DNA from: Microbacterium hydrocarbonoxydans | GTDB lineage: Bacteria > Actinomycetota > Actinomycetes > Actinomycetales > Microbacteriaceae | NCBI RefSeq assembly: GCF_000956475.1 | Contig: NZ_JYJB01000009.1 | Location: forward strand, 372,001-436,000 | Direction: 5' to 3' | DNA length: 64,000 bases | Shown here: piece after piece, positions 16,591 to 26,387 of the stretch | Numbering within the stretch: the first letter of the stretch is position 1 | How the letters are laid out: every line of letters starts with the position of its first letter | The notes under the pieces: generated by a model | What the model saw: only the letters and a program-made list of their open reading frames with translations | Told to the model about the DNA's origin: nothing | Databases searched by the model: none | Translations under genes and position numbers: made by a program

Positions 16591-19500
16591 TGCGACTCCA
16601 TCGCCTCGAGGTCGAGGGCTTCGGGCCGTTCCGCTCGCGGCAGAAGGTCGACTTCGACGCCTTCGCCGACGACGGGATCTTCCTGATCGCCGGGCGAACG
16701 GGGGCGGGCAAGTCCAGCATTCTCGACGCGGTGTGCTTCGGCCTGTACGGCGGGGTGCCGCGATACGACGGCGGCGAGAAGAGGGTGCGCTCCGACCACA
16801 GCGACCCCGATGAGATCTCCGAGGTGGTCGTCGAGTTCAGCACACCCGCGGGCAGGTTCCGGGTGACCCGGTCACCGGAGTACCTGAGGCCGGCGAAGCG
16901 CGGCGGCGGCATGACGAAGCAGGTCGCGGGCGTCGCGCTCGACGAATGGACCGATGCCGGTTGGGTCGGCCGGGCGGCGCGTGCCGTCGATGTCGCGAAC
17001 GAGCTCGACGAGATCCTGCAGCTCAGCCGCGAGCAGTTCCTGCAGGTCATCCTGCTCGCGCAGAACCGGTTCTCGGAGTTCCTGCTCGCGAACAGCAAAG
17101 ACCGCCAGGCACTGTTGCGGCGGCTGTTCGGCACCGAGCGATTCGAAGACGTGCAGATTCGGTTCGATGCTCGACGCCGGGCGGCCGAGCAGGCGCTCGG
17201 TGGACGACTCGCAACGGTCGGCGCCCGGCTCGAGGAGGCCGAGCGCCTGGCCACGGATGCCGAACTGTGGGGCGACGGGAATGCGTCCGCGGCGGACGCC
17301 GACGGGTCTGCCACGACGAGCGTGCTCCTCGCGGCCCCTCGCACTGAAGCGACCACCGAAGAGCGGCTCGATGACCTCCGCCGCGCGCGATCACGCGCCG
17401 AGTACCGTGCGGAGCGGCGCGCCGCGGATCGTGACGACGCCGAGGCGCGGCTGACCGCTGCCGATGCGGCTCTCACCGCTGCGCGCGACGACCGGCGGGC
17501 GCAGGCCGAGCGCGATCGCGCACGGGGGGCGCTCGCCCGTCTCGAGGACGAGGCCGCGGACATCTCGGTCGCGGCTGGGGAGCTCCGCGACGCGCGGGCG
17601 GCCGAGTCCCTGCGCGCCACGATCACGGCCGCAGCCAAAGCCGCTGCGGCCGCCGACGCGGCGGCCGGCGTCGAGCGCGACGCGAGGGTGAGGTGGGAGT
17701 CGCTCGACGAGCGGGGCGGAACCGCCGCGGACACCGAGAACGAGCCATCGGACCTGCGGACCTGGGTGAGCGAGCGCATCAAGGCGATGGGGGCCTGGGA
17801 GCGTGCGGCCGAGCTCGAGGCAGGCGCCGCTGCTCTCGCTCGCGAGCTGGAGACGTCGCAGCAACGGGTGGCGGCGGCCTCCGCTCGCCTCGAGGAGCGC
17901 GCCGCAGAGCGGGCCGCGTTGCCTGAGCAGCTCGCCGCGACTGCACTTGCGCGTGACGAGGCTCGCCGCATCGCCGATCGGGCGGGTGACCTCGCGCTCG
18001 TCCGAGACCGTGCGTCTGTACGTCTGACGGCGGCTCGAGAGGTCGTTCGGCTCACCGCAGAGCACGACGCCGCAGAACGCGCCCTCGCCGAGGCCAGCGC
18101 GGCGCTCGCGGCAGAGCAGGGCGCTCTCGCCGAACTGCGCAGGCGCCGCCTCGACGGATTCGCGGGCGAGCTGGCCTCGGCACTCGTCGACTCGGAGCCC
18201 TGCCCCGTGTGCGGTTCGGCCGAGCATCCAGCACCCGCGATGCACAGCGATCCTGTCTCTGCAGAGGACGTCGCCGAGGCGGAGCGAATTCGCGATGCCG
18301 CGGCCGAGCGCGAGCGGGCCGCCGCCGAGGCGTCGTCGAATCTGCGCGCCGAGGCGGCCGCCGCAGCCTCGCGCGCCGAGGAGCGCACCGTCGAGGCCGC
18401 GCAGGCCGAGCAGGCCGCCGCCGATGACGCGCATGCCAAGAGCCTCGAAGCGGCAGGTGAGGTGGTCCGCCTCGAGGAGCAGCTCGCAGGCCTGCAGCTG
18501 CGCGTCGAGCAGCTCGAGGCGCAGCGCGCGTCTGACGAGGCCGAATCCGCGGCCGCTCGAGAAGAGCTGGCCCTCCTGCAGCAGCGCAGCACGGATGCGG
18601 CGGCGCAGATCGCCGAGGCCCGCGGCGAGTTCGAGACGGTCGCCGAGCGGATCGCCGACACCGAGACGCGGATCGCCGTGAGCCGCGGGCTGGCCGAGGC
18701 GATCGAGGAGCGCGCACGTCGAGTCTCTGCTGCAGCCGAGGCGCAGGCCGAGCTGGAGGCCGCGCTCGACGCCTCCGACTTCGCCGATGTCGGCGCTGCC
18801 GAACGCGCACTGCGATCACGCAGCGAGCAGGAGGCCCTGCAGAGCCGGATGGACGAGCACTCCGCGCAGCTCGGCAAGGAGAAGGCCACGCTGCTCGAGC
18901 TCGAGCTGCTCACTCTTCCCGAGGAGCCCATCGATGTGGCTCCCGCCGAGGCGGCGGCATCCAGCGCCCGCGCGGCGTGGATGGCCGCAGTCGATGTCGC
19001 GACCAAGGCCGAGAACACCGCGCAGCAGCTGGCGGGGCTCATCGAATCGGCGACGGCGGAGCACAGGGCGACCGCAGCCGACGCCGCAGAGTACGACGTG
19101 CTGCGCGGGCTGGCCGACACCATCGCGGGTCGTGGCTCCAACACGCACAAGATGACGCTGGAGACGTTCGTGCTCGCAGCCGAGCTCGAAGAGATCGTGC
19201 AGGCGGCGAACCGGCGATTGCACGACATGTCGACGGGGCGGTACCAGCTGAGGCACTCCGACGCGCTCGCGGCCAGGGGAGCGGCATCGGGCCTCGGCAT
19301 CGTCGTCTACGACGCGTTCACGGGGCAGAGCCGCCCCGCGCAGTCGCTCTCAGGAGGCGAGACGTTCCTCAGCTCTCTCGCCCTCGCCCTCGGTCTCGCG
19401 GAGGTCGTCACGTCGCGTGCAGGCGGCATCCGTCTCGACACCCTGTTCATCGACGAGGGTTTCGGCTCGCTCGACGGCGACACGCTCGAGGTCGCCATGC

Positions 19501-19637
19501 GCACGCTCGACGAGCTTCGTCAGGGTGGCCGCACGGTCGGCGTCATCAGCCACGTCGAGGCGATGCAGGAGCAGATCCCCGCTCAGCTCCTGGTCAGGGC
19601 GACGCCCGAAGGCCCCAGCGTGATCGAGACGCGCTGA
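16590..19637 (+). CDS. sbcC: exonuclease subunit SbcC (Rad50-like ATPase)
   Basis: 1015-residue SMC-like ATPase partner of SbcD. Walker A GRTGAGKSS has K41. Long Ala/Glu/Arg coiled coils flank a zinc-hook CPVC at C538-C541, near the middle. The ABC signature LSGGE (920-924) is followed by Walker B LDTLFIDEGFGSLD. The order N-ATPase, coil, hook, coil, C-ATPase is standard. The biased Ala/Glu codons make the opposite strand open for 919 codons, but that frame is a shadow. It is translationally coupled to sbcD (TGATG). Confidence 0.96.
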   Translation: MRLHRLEVEGFGPFRSRQKVDFDAFADDGIFLIAGRTGAGKSSILDAVCFGLYGGVPRYDGGEKRVRSDHSDPDEISEVVVEFSTPAGRFRVTRSPEYLRPAKRGGGMTKQVAGVALDEWTDAGWVGRAARAVDVANELDEILQLSREQFLQVILLAQNRFSEFLLANSKDRQALLRRLFGTERFEDVQIRFDARRRAAEQALGGRLATVGARLEEAERLATDAELWGDGNASAADADGSATTSVLLAAPRTEATTEERLDDLRRARSRAEYRAERRAADRDDAEARLTAADAALTAARDDRRAQAERDRARGALARLEDEAADISVAAGELRDARAAESLRATITAAAKAAAAADAAAGVERDARVRWESLDERGGTAADTENEPSDLRTWVSERIKAMGAWERAAELEAGAAALARELETSQQRVAAASARLEERAAERAALPEQLAATALARDEARRIADRAGDLALVRDRASVRLTAAREVVRLTAEHDAAERALAEASAALAAEQGALAELRRRRLDGFAGELASALVDSEPCPVCGSAEHPAPAMHSDPVSAEDVAEAERIRDAAAERERAAAEASSNLRAEAAAAASRAEERTVEAAQAEQAAADDAHAKSLEAAGEVVRLEEQLAGLQLRVEQLEAQRASDEAESAAAREELALLQQRSTDAAAQIAEARGEFETVAERIADTETRIAVSRGLAEAIEERARRVSAAAEAQAELEAALDASDFADVGAAERALRSRSEQEALQSRMDEHSAQLGKEKATLLELELLTLPEEPIDVAPAEAAASSARAAWMAAVDVATKAENTAQQLAGLIESATAEHRATAADAAEYDVLRGLADTIAGRGSNTHKMTLETFVLAAELEEIVQAANRRLHDMSTGRYQLRHSDALAARGAASGLGIVVYDAFTGQSRPAQSLSGGETFLSSLALALGLAEVVTSRAGGIRLDTLFIDEGFGSLDGDTLEVAMRTLDELRQGGRTVGVISHVEAMQEQIPAQLLVRATPEGPSVIETR

Positions 19638-19654
19638 GCTGGAGAGCCGAAGGC

Positions 19655-20212
19655 TCAGACGCCGTACGCGTCGGCGATGAAGTCGCGCAGCTGCACGCTG
19701 CAGCGTGCGACGGCATCTCGCCAGTCCGTGAGCGCTCCGTCCTCCGCGCTGTCGGACACCGCACGGAAGACCCGGATCGGCACGCCGAACTGACCGGCCA
19801 CCCAGATGTAGGCGTAGGTCTCCATGTCGACCAGTGCGGCGCCGGTCGGACGGATGACCGCCGTGACCTCCGCGTCGTCGACGAAATGGTCACCGGTGGC
19901 GATGAGCACGCCGTCGCGTCCGTTCGACACGCGGGCGGGGAGCGAGACGTGCTGGCCGGAGATGCCGTCCAGATCGGTCACGTCGTGCTGGAACGCGGCG
20001 CTCACCTCGTGAACGCCGTGGGCGAGCTCGGGGTCGATGGCTCCGGCCGTTCCTACGACGACGATCTCGTCGTAGGTGTTCGCGTCGAGGGCGCGGGTCA
20101 GGGCGTACGTCGCCTGCAGCTTCCCCGGTCCGGTGACGAGACGGTCGAATCCGGGCAGAGCGTCGGGAAAGGCGGAGAGCTCGGAGGCGAGCGCGGCGAC
20201 GAGAAGTTTCAC
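19655..20212 (-). CDS. 5'-methylthioadenosine/S-adenosylhomocysteine nucleosidase-like protein
   Basis: 185 residues of the purine nucleoside phosphorylase/nucleosidase fold. The nucleoside-binding segment VDMETYAYIWVA contains the catalytic-type Glu that contacts ribose, and SDSAED supplies the Asp that protonates the base. It is shorter than E. coli MTAN (~232), so some loops are trimmed; a hydrolase for MTA/SAH or another nucleoside is likely, but the exact substrate is uncertain. ATG 20212. It converges on sbcC with only 17 bases between stops, where a small GAGCC-GAA-GGCTC hairpin sits. Confidence 0.83.
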   Translation of the reverse strand: MKLLVAALASELSAFPDALPGFDRLVTGPGKLQATYALTRALDANTYDEIVVVGTAGAIDPELAHGVHEVSAAFQHDVTDLDGISGQHVSLPARVSNGRDGVLIATGDHFVDDAEVTAVIRPTGAALVDMETYAYIWVAGQFGVPIRVFRAVSDSAEDGALTDWRDAVARCSVQLRDFIADAYGV

Positions 20213-20308
20213 TGCCTCATCTTTTCACTTCGCACCTGGTAGAAACATGTGTCATCCCGCCGTAACAGTCTCGGGGGATACTGGTGTCACAACGAGTGAG
20301 GAGTCCCC

Positions 20309-21127
20309 GTGTCGCTGCAGCAGCAGATCTCTGAAGCCCTCGGCGTGAAGGCCGAGATCGATCCCGAAGCCGAGGCGGAGAGGCGGGTGCAGTTCCTCGT
20401 CGACTACCTGCGTGCCTCCGGAGCGCGCGGATTCGTGCTCGGCATCTCGGGCGGGCAGGACTCCACGCTCGCCGGTCGCCTCGCCCAGCTCGCAGTGGAG
20501 CGGGTCCGCGAGGAAGGCGGCGAGGCGCGGTTCCTCGCGGTGCGCCTGCCTTATCGGGTGCAGCACGATGCGGCGGATGCCGACGCGGCCCTCGCCTTCA
20601 TCCAGCCCGACTCCTCGGTCGAGGTCAACATCCAGAACGGCGTCGACGGCGTCGAGGAGGACATCGAGTTCGCCGTCACGAGCGACATCAGCGACTTCAA
20701 CCGCGGCAACATCAAGGCTCGCGTGCGCATGGTCACGCAGTACGCGCTGGCAGGACACGAGGGCATGCTCGTGATCGGCACGGATCATGCCGCCGAAGCG
20801 GTGACGGGCTTCTACACGAAGTTCGGCGACGGAGCCGCCGACCTGCTGCCTCTCTCGGGTCTCACGAAGAGGCAGGGGCGTGCTGTGCTGAAGAGCCTCG
20901 GAGCCCCCGAGCGGCTGTATCTGAAGGTGCCGACGGCTGATCTCCTCGACGGCACGCCGGGTCGCGCGGATGAGGACGAGCTCGGGCTCACGTACGAGCA
21001 GATCGACGACTTCCTCGAGGGCAAGACCGTCGACCCCGAGGTCGCGGGTCGCATCGAGGCGAAGTACCTCGCGACGCAGCACAAGCGGCACCTGCCGGCC
21101 ACGCCCGCCGACACCTGGTGGCGCTGA
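20309..21127 (+). CDS. nadE: ammonia-dependent NAD+ synthetase
   Basis: Adenylates nicotinate adenine dinucleotide and amidates it to NAD+. 272 residues without the N-terminal glutaminase domain of long NadE enzymes, so it should use ammonia directly. The PP-loop SGGQDS is at 47-52, followed by the typical [15 protein letters not shown] and [20 protein letters not shown] segments, and KRHLPATP near the C-terminus. The GTG start is preceded by GAGGAG. A GATACT box at 20277-20282 could be the -10 of its promoter, without a good -35. Confidence 0.96.
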   Translation: MSLQQQISEALGVKAEIDPEAEAERRVQFLVDYLRASGARGFVLGISGGQDSTLAGRLAQLAVERVREEGGEARFLAVRLPYRVQHDAADADAALAFIQPDSSVEVNIQNGVDGVEEDIEFAVTSDISDFNRGNIKARVRMVTQYALAGHEGMLVIGTDHAAEAVTGFYTKFGDGAADLLPLSGLTKRQGRAVLKSLGAPERLYLKVPTADLLDGTPGRADEDELGLTYEQIDDFLEGKTVDPEVAGRIEAKYLATQHKRHLPATPADTWWR

Positions 21128-21206
21128 TCCGCTGAGGTCGTTCATGCAGGAGGTGCGCGGGCGTTCGGCGGACGGTGGTGTCGGATGCCGCGGCTAGGGT
21201 CGAAGC

Positions 21207-24200
21207 ATGCGGATCGAACCCGACACCCAGCGCGTCATCTGGAGCGCGAGCGACCTCAAGGCTGCGGCCGAGTGCGAGTTCGCGTGGTGCCGGGCGATCG
21301 ACGCGAAGCTCGGTCGGGTACCGGCGGTCGAAGAACCCGAAGATGCCACGCTGAGGCGTGCCGCGCTCCTCGGCGATGTGCACGAGCAGAAGGTGCTGGC
21401 TCGCTACGTCGATGACCTCGGTGAAGACCGCGTGCACCGGATCGAGAAGGTGTCGTCCGTCGACGCCGAGGCCCTTGCCGCCGCGGTCACCGAGACGATC
21501 CAGGCGCTCGGCTCCGACGCGACTGTCATCTTCCAGGCGGCTTTCAAGACCGACGAGTTCGTCGGATTCGCCGACTTCCTGCGCCGCGACCCCGATGGGC
21601 GCTGGCGAGTCGAGGACTCGAAGCTCGCCCGCAGGGCGAAGGTCACCGCCCTCATGCAGCTGGCGGCATACGTCGATCAGCTCGACAGGCTGGGGGTGCC
21701 CCGCTCCGACGAGGTCGACCTCATCCTCGGCGATGGCAGCCGCAGCACGCACCGCGTCGACGACCTGCTGCCGCTCTTCCGGGTGCGCCGAGCACGTCTG
21801 CGCGCCCTGATCGCCGATCGCGACATCTCCGCCGGTGCCACGGGGGAGCCGCTCGCGTGGGGCGACGACCGCGGAGACCTCGAGGTCATGGCCTGCGGGC
21901 GCTGCGCGACCTGCGAGGAGCAGGTGCTCGCGCACCGCGACCTGCTCATGGTCGCGCGCATGCGCCCGGTGCAGCGTGCTCGACTGCGCGCCGCGGGCAT
22001 CGAGACCATCGACGCCCTAGCCGCGGCATCCGATTCCCCTTCCGGCATGAACCCCGACTCGTTCGAGACTCTGCGCGCCCAGGCTCGCCTGCAGCTGCGC
22101 GCCGATCTCGAGGGTGACGCCACGTATGAGGTGCACTACGCCGCCGCGATCCATACGCTGCCGGTGCCGAGTCACGGCGACATCTTCTTCGACTTCGAAG
22201 GGGATCCGCTGTACACCGAGCCCGCACCGGACGGCGAGGCGCACTGGGGTCTCGACTACCTCTTCGGCTGGGTCGACAACGCCGATCAGTACTCGGCGCT
22301 GTGGGCGCACGACTTCGCGGCAGAGAAGCGGGCACTGGAGGACTTCCTCGACTTCGTCGCCGCTCGTCGTGCCGCGCACCCCGGCATGCACATCTACCAC
22401 TACGCACCCTACGAGACCTCGCACCTCGTGGCGATGGCTGCGCGGCACGGCGTGCGCGAGGGCGAGGTCGACAAGCTCTTGCGCGAGGGCGTCTTCGTCG
22501 ACCTGTATCCGCTGGTCCTGCGGACCGTGCGCGTCGGCTCTCGCTCGTACTCGATCAAGAAGCTCGAGCCGCTGTACATGGGTGATGAGGTCCGCACGCA
22601 GGACGTCCAGAAGGGCGACGATTCGATCGTGCAGTACGTCGCCGCGCGCGAGCTCGCGGCAGCGGGAGAGCAGACCGAGGCGGATGCCGTCTTCGCCGAC
22701 CTCGCGGACTACAACCGCTATGACTGCGTGTCGACGCGGCGGCTGCGCAACTGGCTGATCGACATCGCCCGGGAGAAGGGCGTCCGCCCCGCACCGCCCG
22801 ATCAGGCCGATGAGGTCATCTACGAGCCCTCACCGCGGTCGGTGTCTCTGCTGGCGGATGCCGCGCACGACGTCGAAGCCGGGGGCGACGGGCTCGTGCA
22901 CCGGATCGCGGCTGCTGCGATCGACTACTTCCCGCGCGAGGCGAAGAGCTTCTGGGTCTCGCACTTCGCCCGGCTCCGCGAGCCGGTGACCATGTGGGAG
23001 AGCACGCGCGACGTCGTGCGAATCGACCGGTTCGCCTCGACCGTGGTGCGCGACTGGAGCATCGGCGAAGGGCGGCGCGTGATGTCTCGCGACATCGAGG
23101 TGCGCGGTGAAGTCGCGCCGGGAACGACCCTCGGCGCCGGTGGAGAGCCCTTCGCGCTGTACGAGATTCCTGCGCCCTTCGAGATCGATGCCCCGTCGCG
23201 GGCCGTGCATGCGGCGCGGACGGTCAAGGTCGCCGAGGTGCTCGACGACGGGTATCTCGTCACCGAGACCTCGGTGCGCGGCCAGACCTGGGACGAGCTG
23301 CCGCTCGCCCTGACTCCCGCCGCACCTCCGCGGGTGGTTTCGCTGCAGGGGGCGATCGACGAGTGGGCGGATGCCGTGCATCTCGCAGCGCCCGGCTTCC
23401 CGAACGACGCAGCCACCGACATCCTGAGGCGCATCCCGCCGCGCACGGTGTCAGGCGCGCCGCTGCCCGACGCAGGGAACGACACGATCGACGCCATCGT
23501 GCGCGGCGTTCTCGATCTCGATCACAGCTACCTCGCCGTGCAGGGTCCACCAGGCACGGGCAAGACCTTCACGGGTTCGCGCGTGATCGCGCGGCTCGTG
23601 AACGAGCACGGTTTCAAGGTCGGCGTGGTGGCGCAGTCGCATGCGATCATCGACACGCTGCTCGAGCGCGTCGTCGCCGACGGCGTACCCGCCGGCCAGG
23701 TGGGCAAGGCGCCGAAGGAGGGGGCACCCGAGCCCTCGTACACTCCGATCCCGAAGGGCGCCATGGCGGCGTTCCTGGGCGAGCACGCCGACGAGGGTGT
23801 CGTAGTCGGGGGCACGGCGTGGGACTTCAGCAACACCCAGCGCGTCGACCGGGCCGGCCTCGATCTGCTCGTTATCGACGAAGCCGGCCAGTTCTCGCTC
23901 GCGTCGACGATCGCGGTGGCCTCCGGAGCCAAGAGGCTGCTGCTGCTCGGCGACCCGCAGCAGCTGCCCCAGGTGAGTCAGGGCGCGCACCCCGAACCGG
24001 TCGACACCTCAGCACTGGGGTGGGTCATGGATGGTGACGAGGTCGTCAGGCCCGAGTACGGCTACTTCCTCGCACGGTCCTGGCGTATGCATCCGTCCGT
24101 CGCCGCTCCCGTCTCGACACTCGCCTACGCCGGAAAGCTGGCCTCAGCCCCGGTTGCCGCGACGAGGTCACTGGCCGGCGTGGAACCGGGGCTGCATGTG

Positions 24201-24671
24201 GTGCCTCTGCGGCACCGGGGAAACGCGACGGAGTCGCCCGAAGAGGCAGCTGAGATCGTGCGGATCGTGCAGGACCTCATCGGACGCCCCTTCACGGATG
24301 ACGACGGCTCGACAAGGCCGTTGGAGGAGTGCGACATCATCGTGGTGACGCCGTACAACGCGCAAAGGCAGCTCGTGCTCGACGTGCTGGCGAGGGCGGG
24401 CTTCGACGAGGTGCCGGTCGGCACGGTCGACAACTTCCAGGGCAAGGAAGCCGTGGTCTCGATCACCTCCCTCGCTGCGTCGAGCGGCCGTGACGCGCCG
24501 CGCGGACCGGAGTTCCTGCTGCTGCAGAATCGACTGAACGTCGCGATCTCGCGCGCGCAGGTGGCGGCATATCTGATCCACTCGCCGGCGCTGCTCGACG
24601 ACCTGCCCCACACGCCCGAGGGCGTTGTCAGGCTCAGCGCCTTCGCGAGGCTGGTGGGAGCGGCGACCTGA
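21207..24671 (+). CDS. TM0106-type RecB-like nuclease fused to superfamily 1 helicase
   Basis: 1154 residues in three parts. The N-terminal PD-(D/E)XK-like RecB domain (about 1-310) has a DFLRR...RVEDSKLARR core and a Cys cluster CGRCATCEEQ near 231-240. A middle RNase-H-like segment begins HGDIFFDFEGDP (~330). The C-terminal helicase has Walker A GPPGTGKT (780-787), Walker B LLVIDEAGQ (~887-895), GDPQQLPQVS and late motifs VGTVDNFQGKEA and RLNVAISRA. Families of this layout are annotated as putative nuclease/helicases; the biological role is not established, and DNA repair or nucleic-acid turnover is a guess. The next gene starts on its stop codon. Confidence 0.88.
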   Translation: MRIEPDTQRVIWSASDLKAAAECEFAWCRAIDAKLGRVPAVEEPEDATLRRAALLGDVHEQKVLARYVDDLGEDRVHRIEKVSSVDAEALAAAVTETIQALGSDATVIFQAAFKTDEFVGFADFLRRDPDGRWRVEDSKLARRAKVTALMQLAAYVDQLDRLGVPRSDEVDLILGDGSRSTHRVDDLLPLFRVRRARLRALIADRDISAGATGEPLAWGDDRGDLEVMACGRCATCEEQVLAHRDLLMVARMRPVQRARLRAAGIETIDALAAASDSPSGMNPDSFETLRAQARLQLRADLEGDATYEVHYAAAIHTLPVPSHGDIFFDFEGDPLYTEPAPDGEAHWGLDYLFGWVDNADQYSALWAHDFAAEKRALEDFLDFVAARRAAHPGMHIYHYAPYETSHLVAMAARHGVREGEVDKLLREGVFVDLYPLVLRTVRVGSRSYSIKKLEPLYMGDEVRTQDVQKGDDSIVQYVAARELAAAGEQTEADAVFADLADYNRYDCVSTRRLRNWLIDIAREKGVRPAPPDQADEVIYEPSPRSVSLLADAAHDVEAGGDGLVHRIAAAAIDYFPREAKSFWVSHFARLREPVTMWESTRDVVRIDRFASTVVRDWSIGEGRRVMSRDIEVRGEVAPGTTLGAGGEPFALYEIPAPFEIDAPSRAVHAARTVKVAEVLDDGYLVTETSVRGQTWDELPLALTPAAPPRVVSLQGAIDEWADAVHLAAPGFPNDAATDILRRIPPRTVSGAPLPDAGNDTIDAIVRGVLDLDHSYLAVQGPPGTGKTFTGSRVIARLVNEHGFKVGVVAQSHAIIDTLLERVVADGVPAGQVGKAPKEGAPEPSYTPIPKGAMAAFLGEHADEGVVVGGTAWDFSNTQRVDRAGLDLLVIDEAGQFSLASTIAVASGAKRLLLLGDPQQLPQVSQGAHPEPVDTSALGWVMDGDEVVRPEYGYFLARSWRMHPSVAAPVSTLAYAGKLASAPVAATRSLAGVEPGLHVVPLRHRGNATESPEEAAEIVRIVQDLIGRPFTDDDGSTRPLEECDIIVVTPYNAQRQLVLDVLARAGFDEVPVGTVDNFQGKEAVVSITSLAASSGRDAPRGPEFLLLQNRLNVAISRAQVAAYLIHSPALLDDLPHTPEGVVRLSAFARLVGAAT

Positions 24672-25438
24672 TGCACACGGCAGAGGAGATTCTGCGCGCC
24701 TCATCCGAGTGGGTGTGGTTCCCGCGCGACAGTGAGCACGAGAGCGGAATGCTGCAGCTCGTGCGGTATCCGGAGCGGTTCGGCGGGGGAGTGCGCGGCT
24801 CCCAGGTGGACTCGACGGCGGATGCCGCGACGGTGCTCGATCACGCGATCGAGCGCACTCGCGCGTGGGGCGAGTCGCGGCTCACTATCTGGACCAGCGC
24901 CTCGGATTCGCCTGACCTCGAACCCGAGATGCTCCGGCGAGGAGCCGAGCATGTCGACACGGTCGCGGTCTTCGCGCTGCCGATCGACGATGCATCCGTC
25001 GAGGTTCCCGCGGGCGTCACCGCCGAGGTCGTGCGGACGCTGGAGCAGGTGCGCGAGGTCGACGCGATCAACGTGCCGGTGTGGGAACAGTCGCCGCTCG
25101 ACGAGGATGGTCTGCGCATCGAGCTGTCCGAGGTCTCCGCGGCCCTCGACGCCGGATCCGGGTTCCGGGTGCTCAGCCGGATCGACGGTGAAGCCGTGAG
25201 CACGGGCGGCTGCACGATCGTCGACGGATTCACGCGGCTCTGGGGCGCGGCGACCCTCGAGCGGTCCCGCGGGCTCGGCGCCTATCGAGTCGTGCTGGCC
25301 GAACGCCTGCGCCTGAGCGCCGAACTGGGGGCGCGCACCGCGCTCGTGAAGGGCCGCGTGTCGACATCCGCGCCGATCCTGGCGCGAGCGGGATTCCGGC
25401 ACTACGGTGACGAGCGCGCGTACCGGCTGACGGTCTGA
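24671..25438 (+). CDS. GNAT family acetyltransferase
   Basis: 255 residues with two GNAT-like halves: an N-terminal degenerate part and a C-terminal part in which FTRLWGAATLERSRGLGAYR supplies the acyl-CoA loop (RxxGLG). It begins with a one-base overlap on the stop of the nuclease/helicase gene, so it is translationally coupled to it. The substrate is unknown. Coupling to a nuclease is notable, but such GNAT genes are often merely last in a transcription unit. It converges on the sugar ABC operon 20 bases away. Confidence 0.8.
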   Translation: MHTAEEILRASSEWVWFPRDSEHESGMLQLVRYPERFGGGVRGSQVDSTADAATVLDHAIERTRAWGESRLTIWTSASDSPDLEPEMLRRGAEHVDTVAVFALPIDDASVEVPAGVTAEVVRTLEQVREVDAINVPVWEQSPLDEDGLRIELSEVSAALDAGSGFRVLSRIDGEAVSTGGCTIVDGFTRLWGAATLERSRGLGAYRVVLAERLRLSAELGARTALVKGRVSTSAPILARAGFRHYGDERAYRLTV

Positions 25439-25457
25439 ATCCTCGGACGGCTCCGGC

Positions 25458-26387
25458 TCAGCCCTTGACCGCTCCGGCCATCACACCCGAGACGAGCTGC
25501 TTGCCTGCGAGCAGGAGAACCAGCAGCAGCGGAGCGGCGACGAGGAACACGCCAGCCATGACCAGGCCGGTGTCGGACGTGAACGCACCCCTCAACTGCG
25601 GCACCACGAGCGGCATGGTCAACTGGGATCGCATGACGACGGACGGCCAGAAGAAGCTGTTCCATGAGCCGATGAACGTGAACAGGGCCAGCGTCGCCGC
25701 CGCCGGCCTCGCGGAGGGCAGAGCTATCGACCAGAACGTGCGGATCATCGACGCGCCATCCACGCGGGCGGCTTCGATGAGCTCGTAGGGGAGGGCCTCC
25801 TGCAGATACTGCGTCATCCAGAAGACGCCGAACGCGCCGACGAGACCGGGAACGATGAGAGCGAGGAGAGAGTCGATCCAGCCGAATTCATTCATCATCA
25901 CGAACAGCGGGATCGTCCCGACCTGCGCCGGAATGACCATCGTGGCGATCACTGTCACGTACAGCGCCTGGCGGCCTCGGAATCGCAGCTTCGAGAAGCT
26001 GAACCCTGCCAGCGTCGAGAAGAAGACCACCGATGCGCTCACGATGACGGCGACCAGGACCGAATTCCCGAAGGCGATCCAGAAGCTGAACTGCTCGGAA
26101 CTGAAGACCTGTCCGAAGTTCTCGAGCAGTCGCATCGTGGGCAGCCAGCGGGGAAGGCTCCCGAACGCGCGGGTGATCTCGGTCGTCGTGGAGGATCCGT
26201 AAATCGCCGCCGCATACAGGGGGAACACCGAGACGACGAACACGACGACGAGGAGTGCGTACGAGACCCACCCCGGTCGACGGGACGTGGGGTTCCCCGC
26301 TCCGACAGGGCGACCGCGTGCCGCCCTTTTCTTCGCGAACTTCGCGGCCGAGCGTCCGGCAGTGTTCTCGATGAACCCTGTGCTCAC
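25458..26387 (-). CDS. carbohydrate ABC transporter permease (MalG type)
   Basis: 309-residue inner-membrane subunit with six predicted helices. The permease EAA-loop ELIEAARVDGASMIRTFWSI contacts the ATPase, and FWPSVVMRSQLTMPLVV is typical of the CUT1 family. A basic N-terminus of ~50 residues precedes helix 1. The GTG start overlaps the upstream permease stop by four bases and has AAGGAG upstream. It is the last gene of the GH39-SBP-permease-permease operon. No ATPase gene follows, so the importer probably borrows a shared MsiK-like ATPase encoded elsewhere. Confidence 0.93.
   Translation of the reverse strand: MSTGFIENTAGRSAAKFAKKRAARGRPVGAGNPTSRRPGWVSYALLVVVFVVSVFPLYAAAIYGSSTTTEITRAFGSLPRWLPTMRLLENFGQVFSSEQFSFWIAFGNSVLVAVIVSASVVFFSTLAGFSFSKLRFRGRQALYVTVIATMVIPAQVGTIPLFVMMNEFGWIDSLLALIVPGLVGAFGVFWMTQYLQEALPYELIEAARVDGASMIRTFWSIALPSARPAAATLALFTFIGSWNSFFWPSVVMRSQLTMPLVVPQLRGAFTSDTGLVMAGVFLVAAPLLLVLLLAGKQLVSGVMAGAVKG

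Noticed and set aside
16541-19300. 919-codon open frame on the minus strand opposite sbcC
   Set aside because: It is Ser/Ala/Arg low-complexity with no motif. It mirrors the Ala/Glu-rich coiled coil of SbcC, whose Walker, hook and signature motifs prove the plus strand is coding.
21207-25438. Complete anti-phage defence island
   Set aside because: Only one nuclease/helicase and a GNAT are present, flanked by core genes (nadE, sugar uptake). No recognised defence partner was found.
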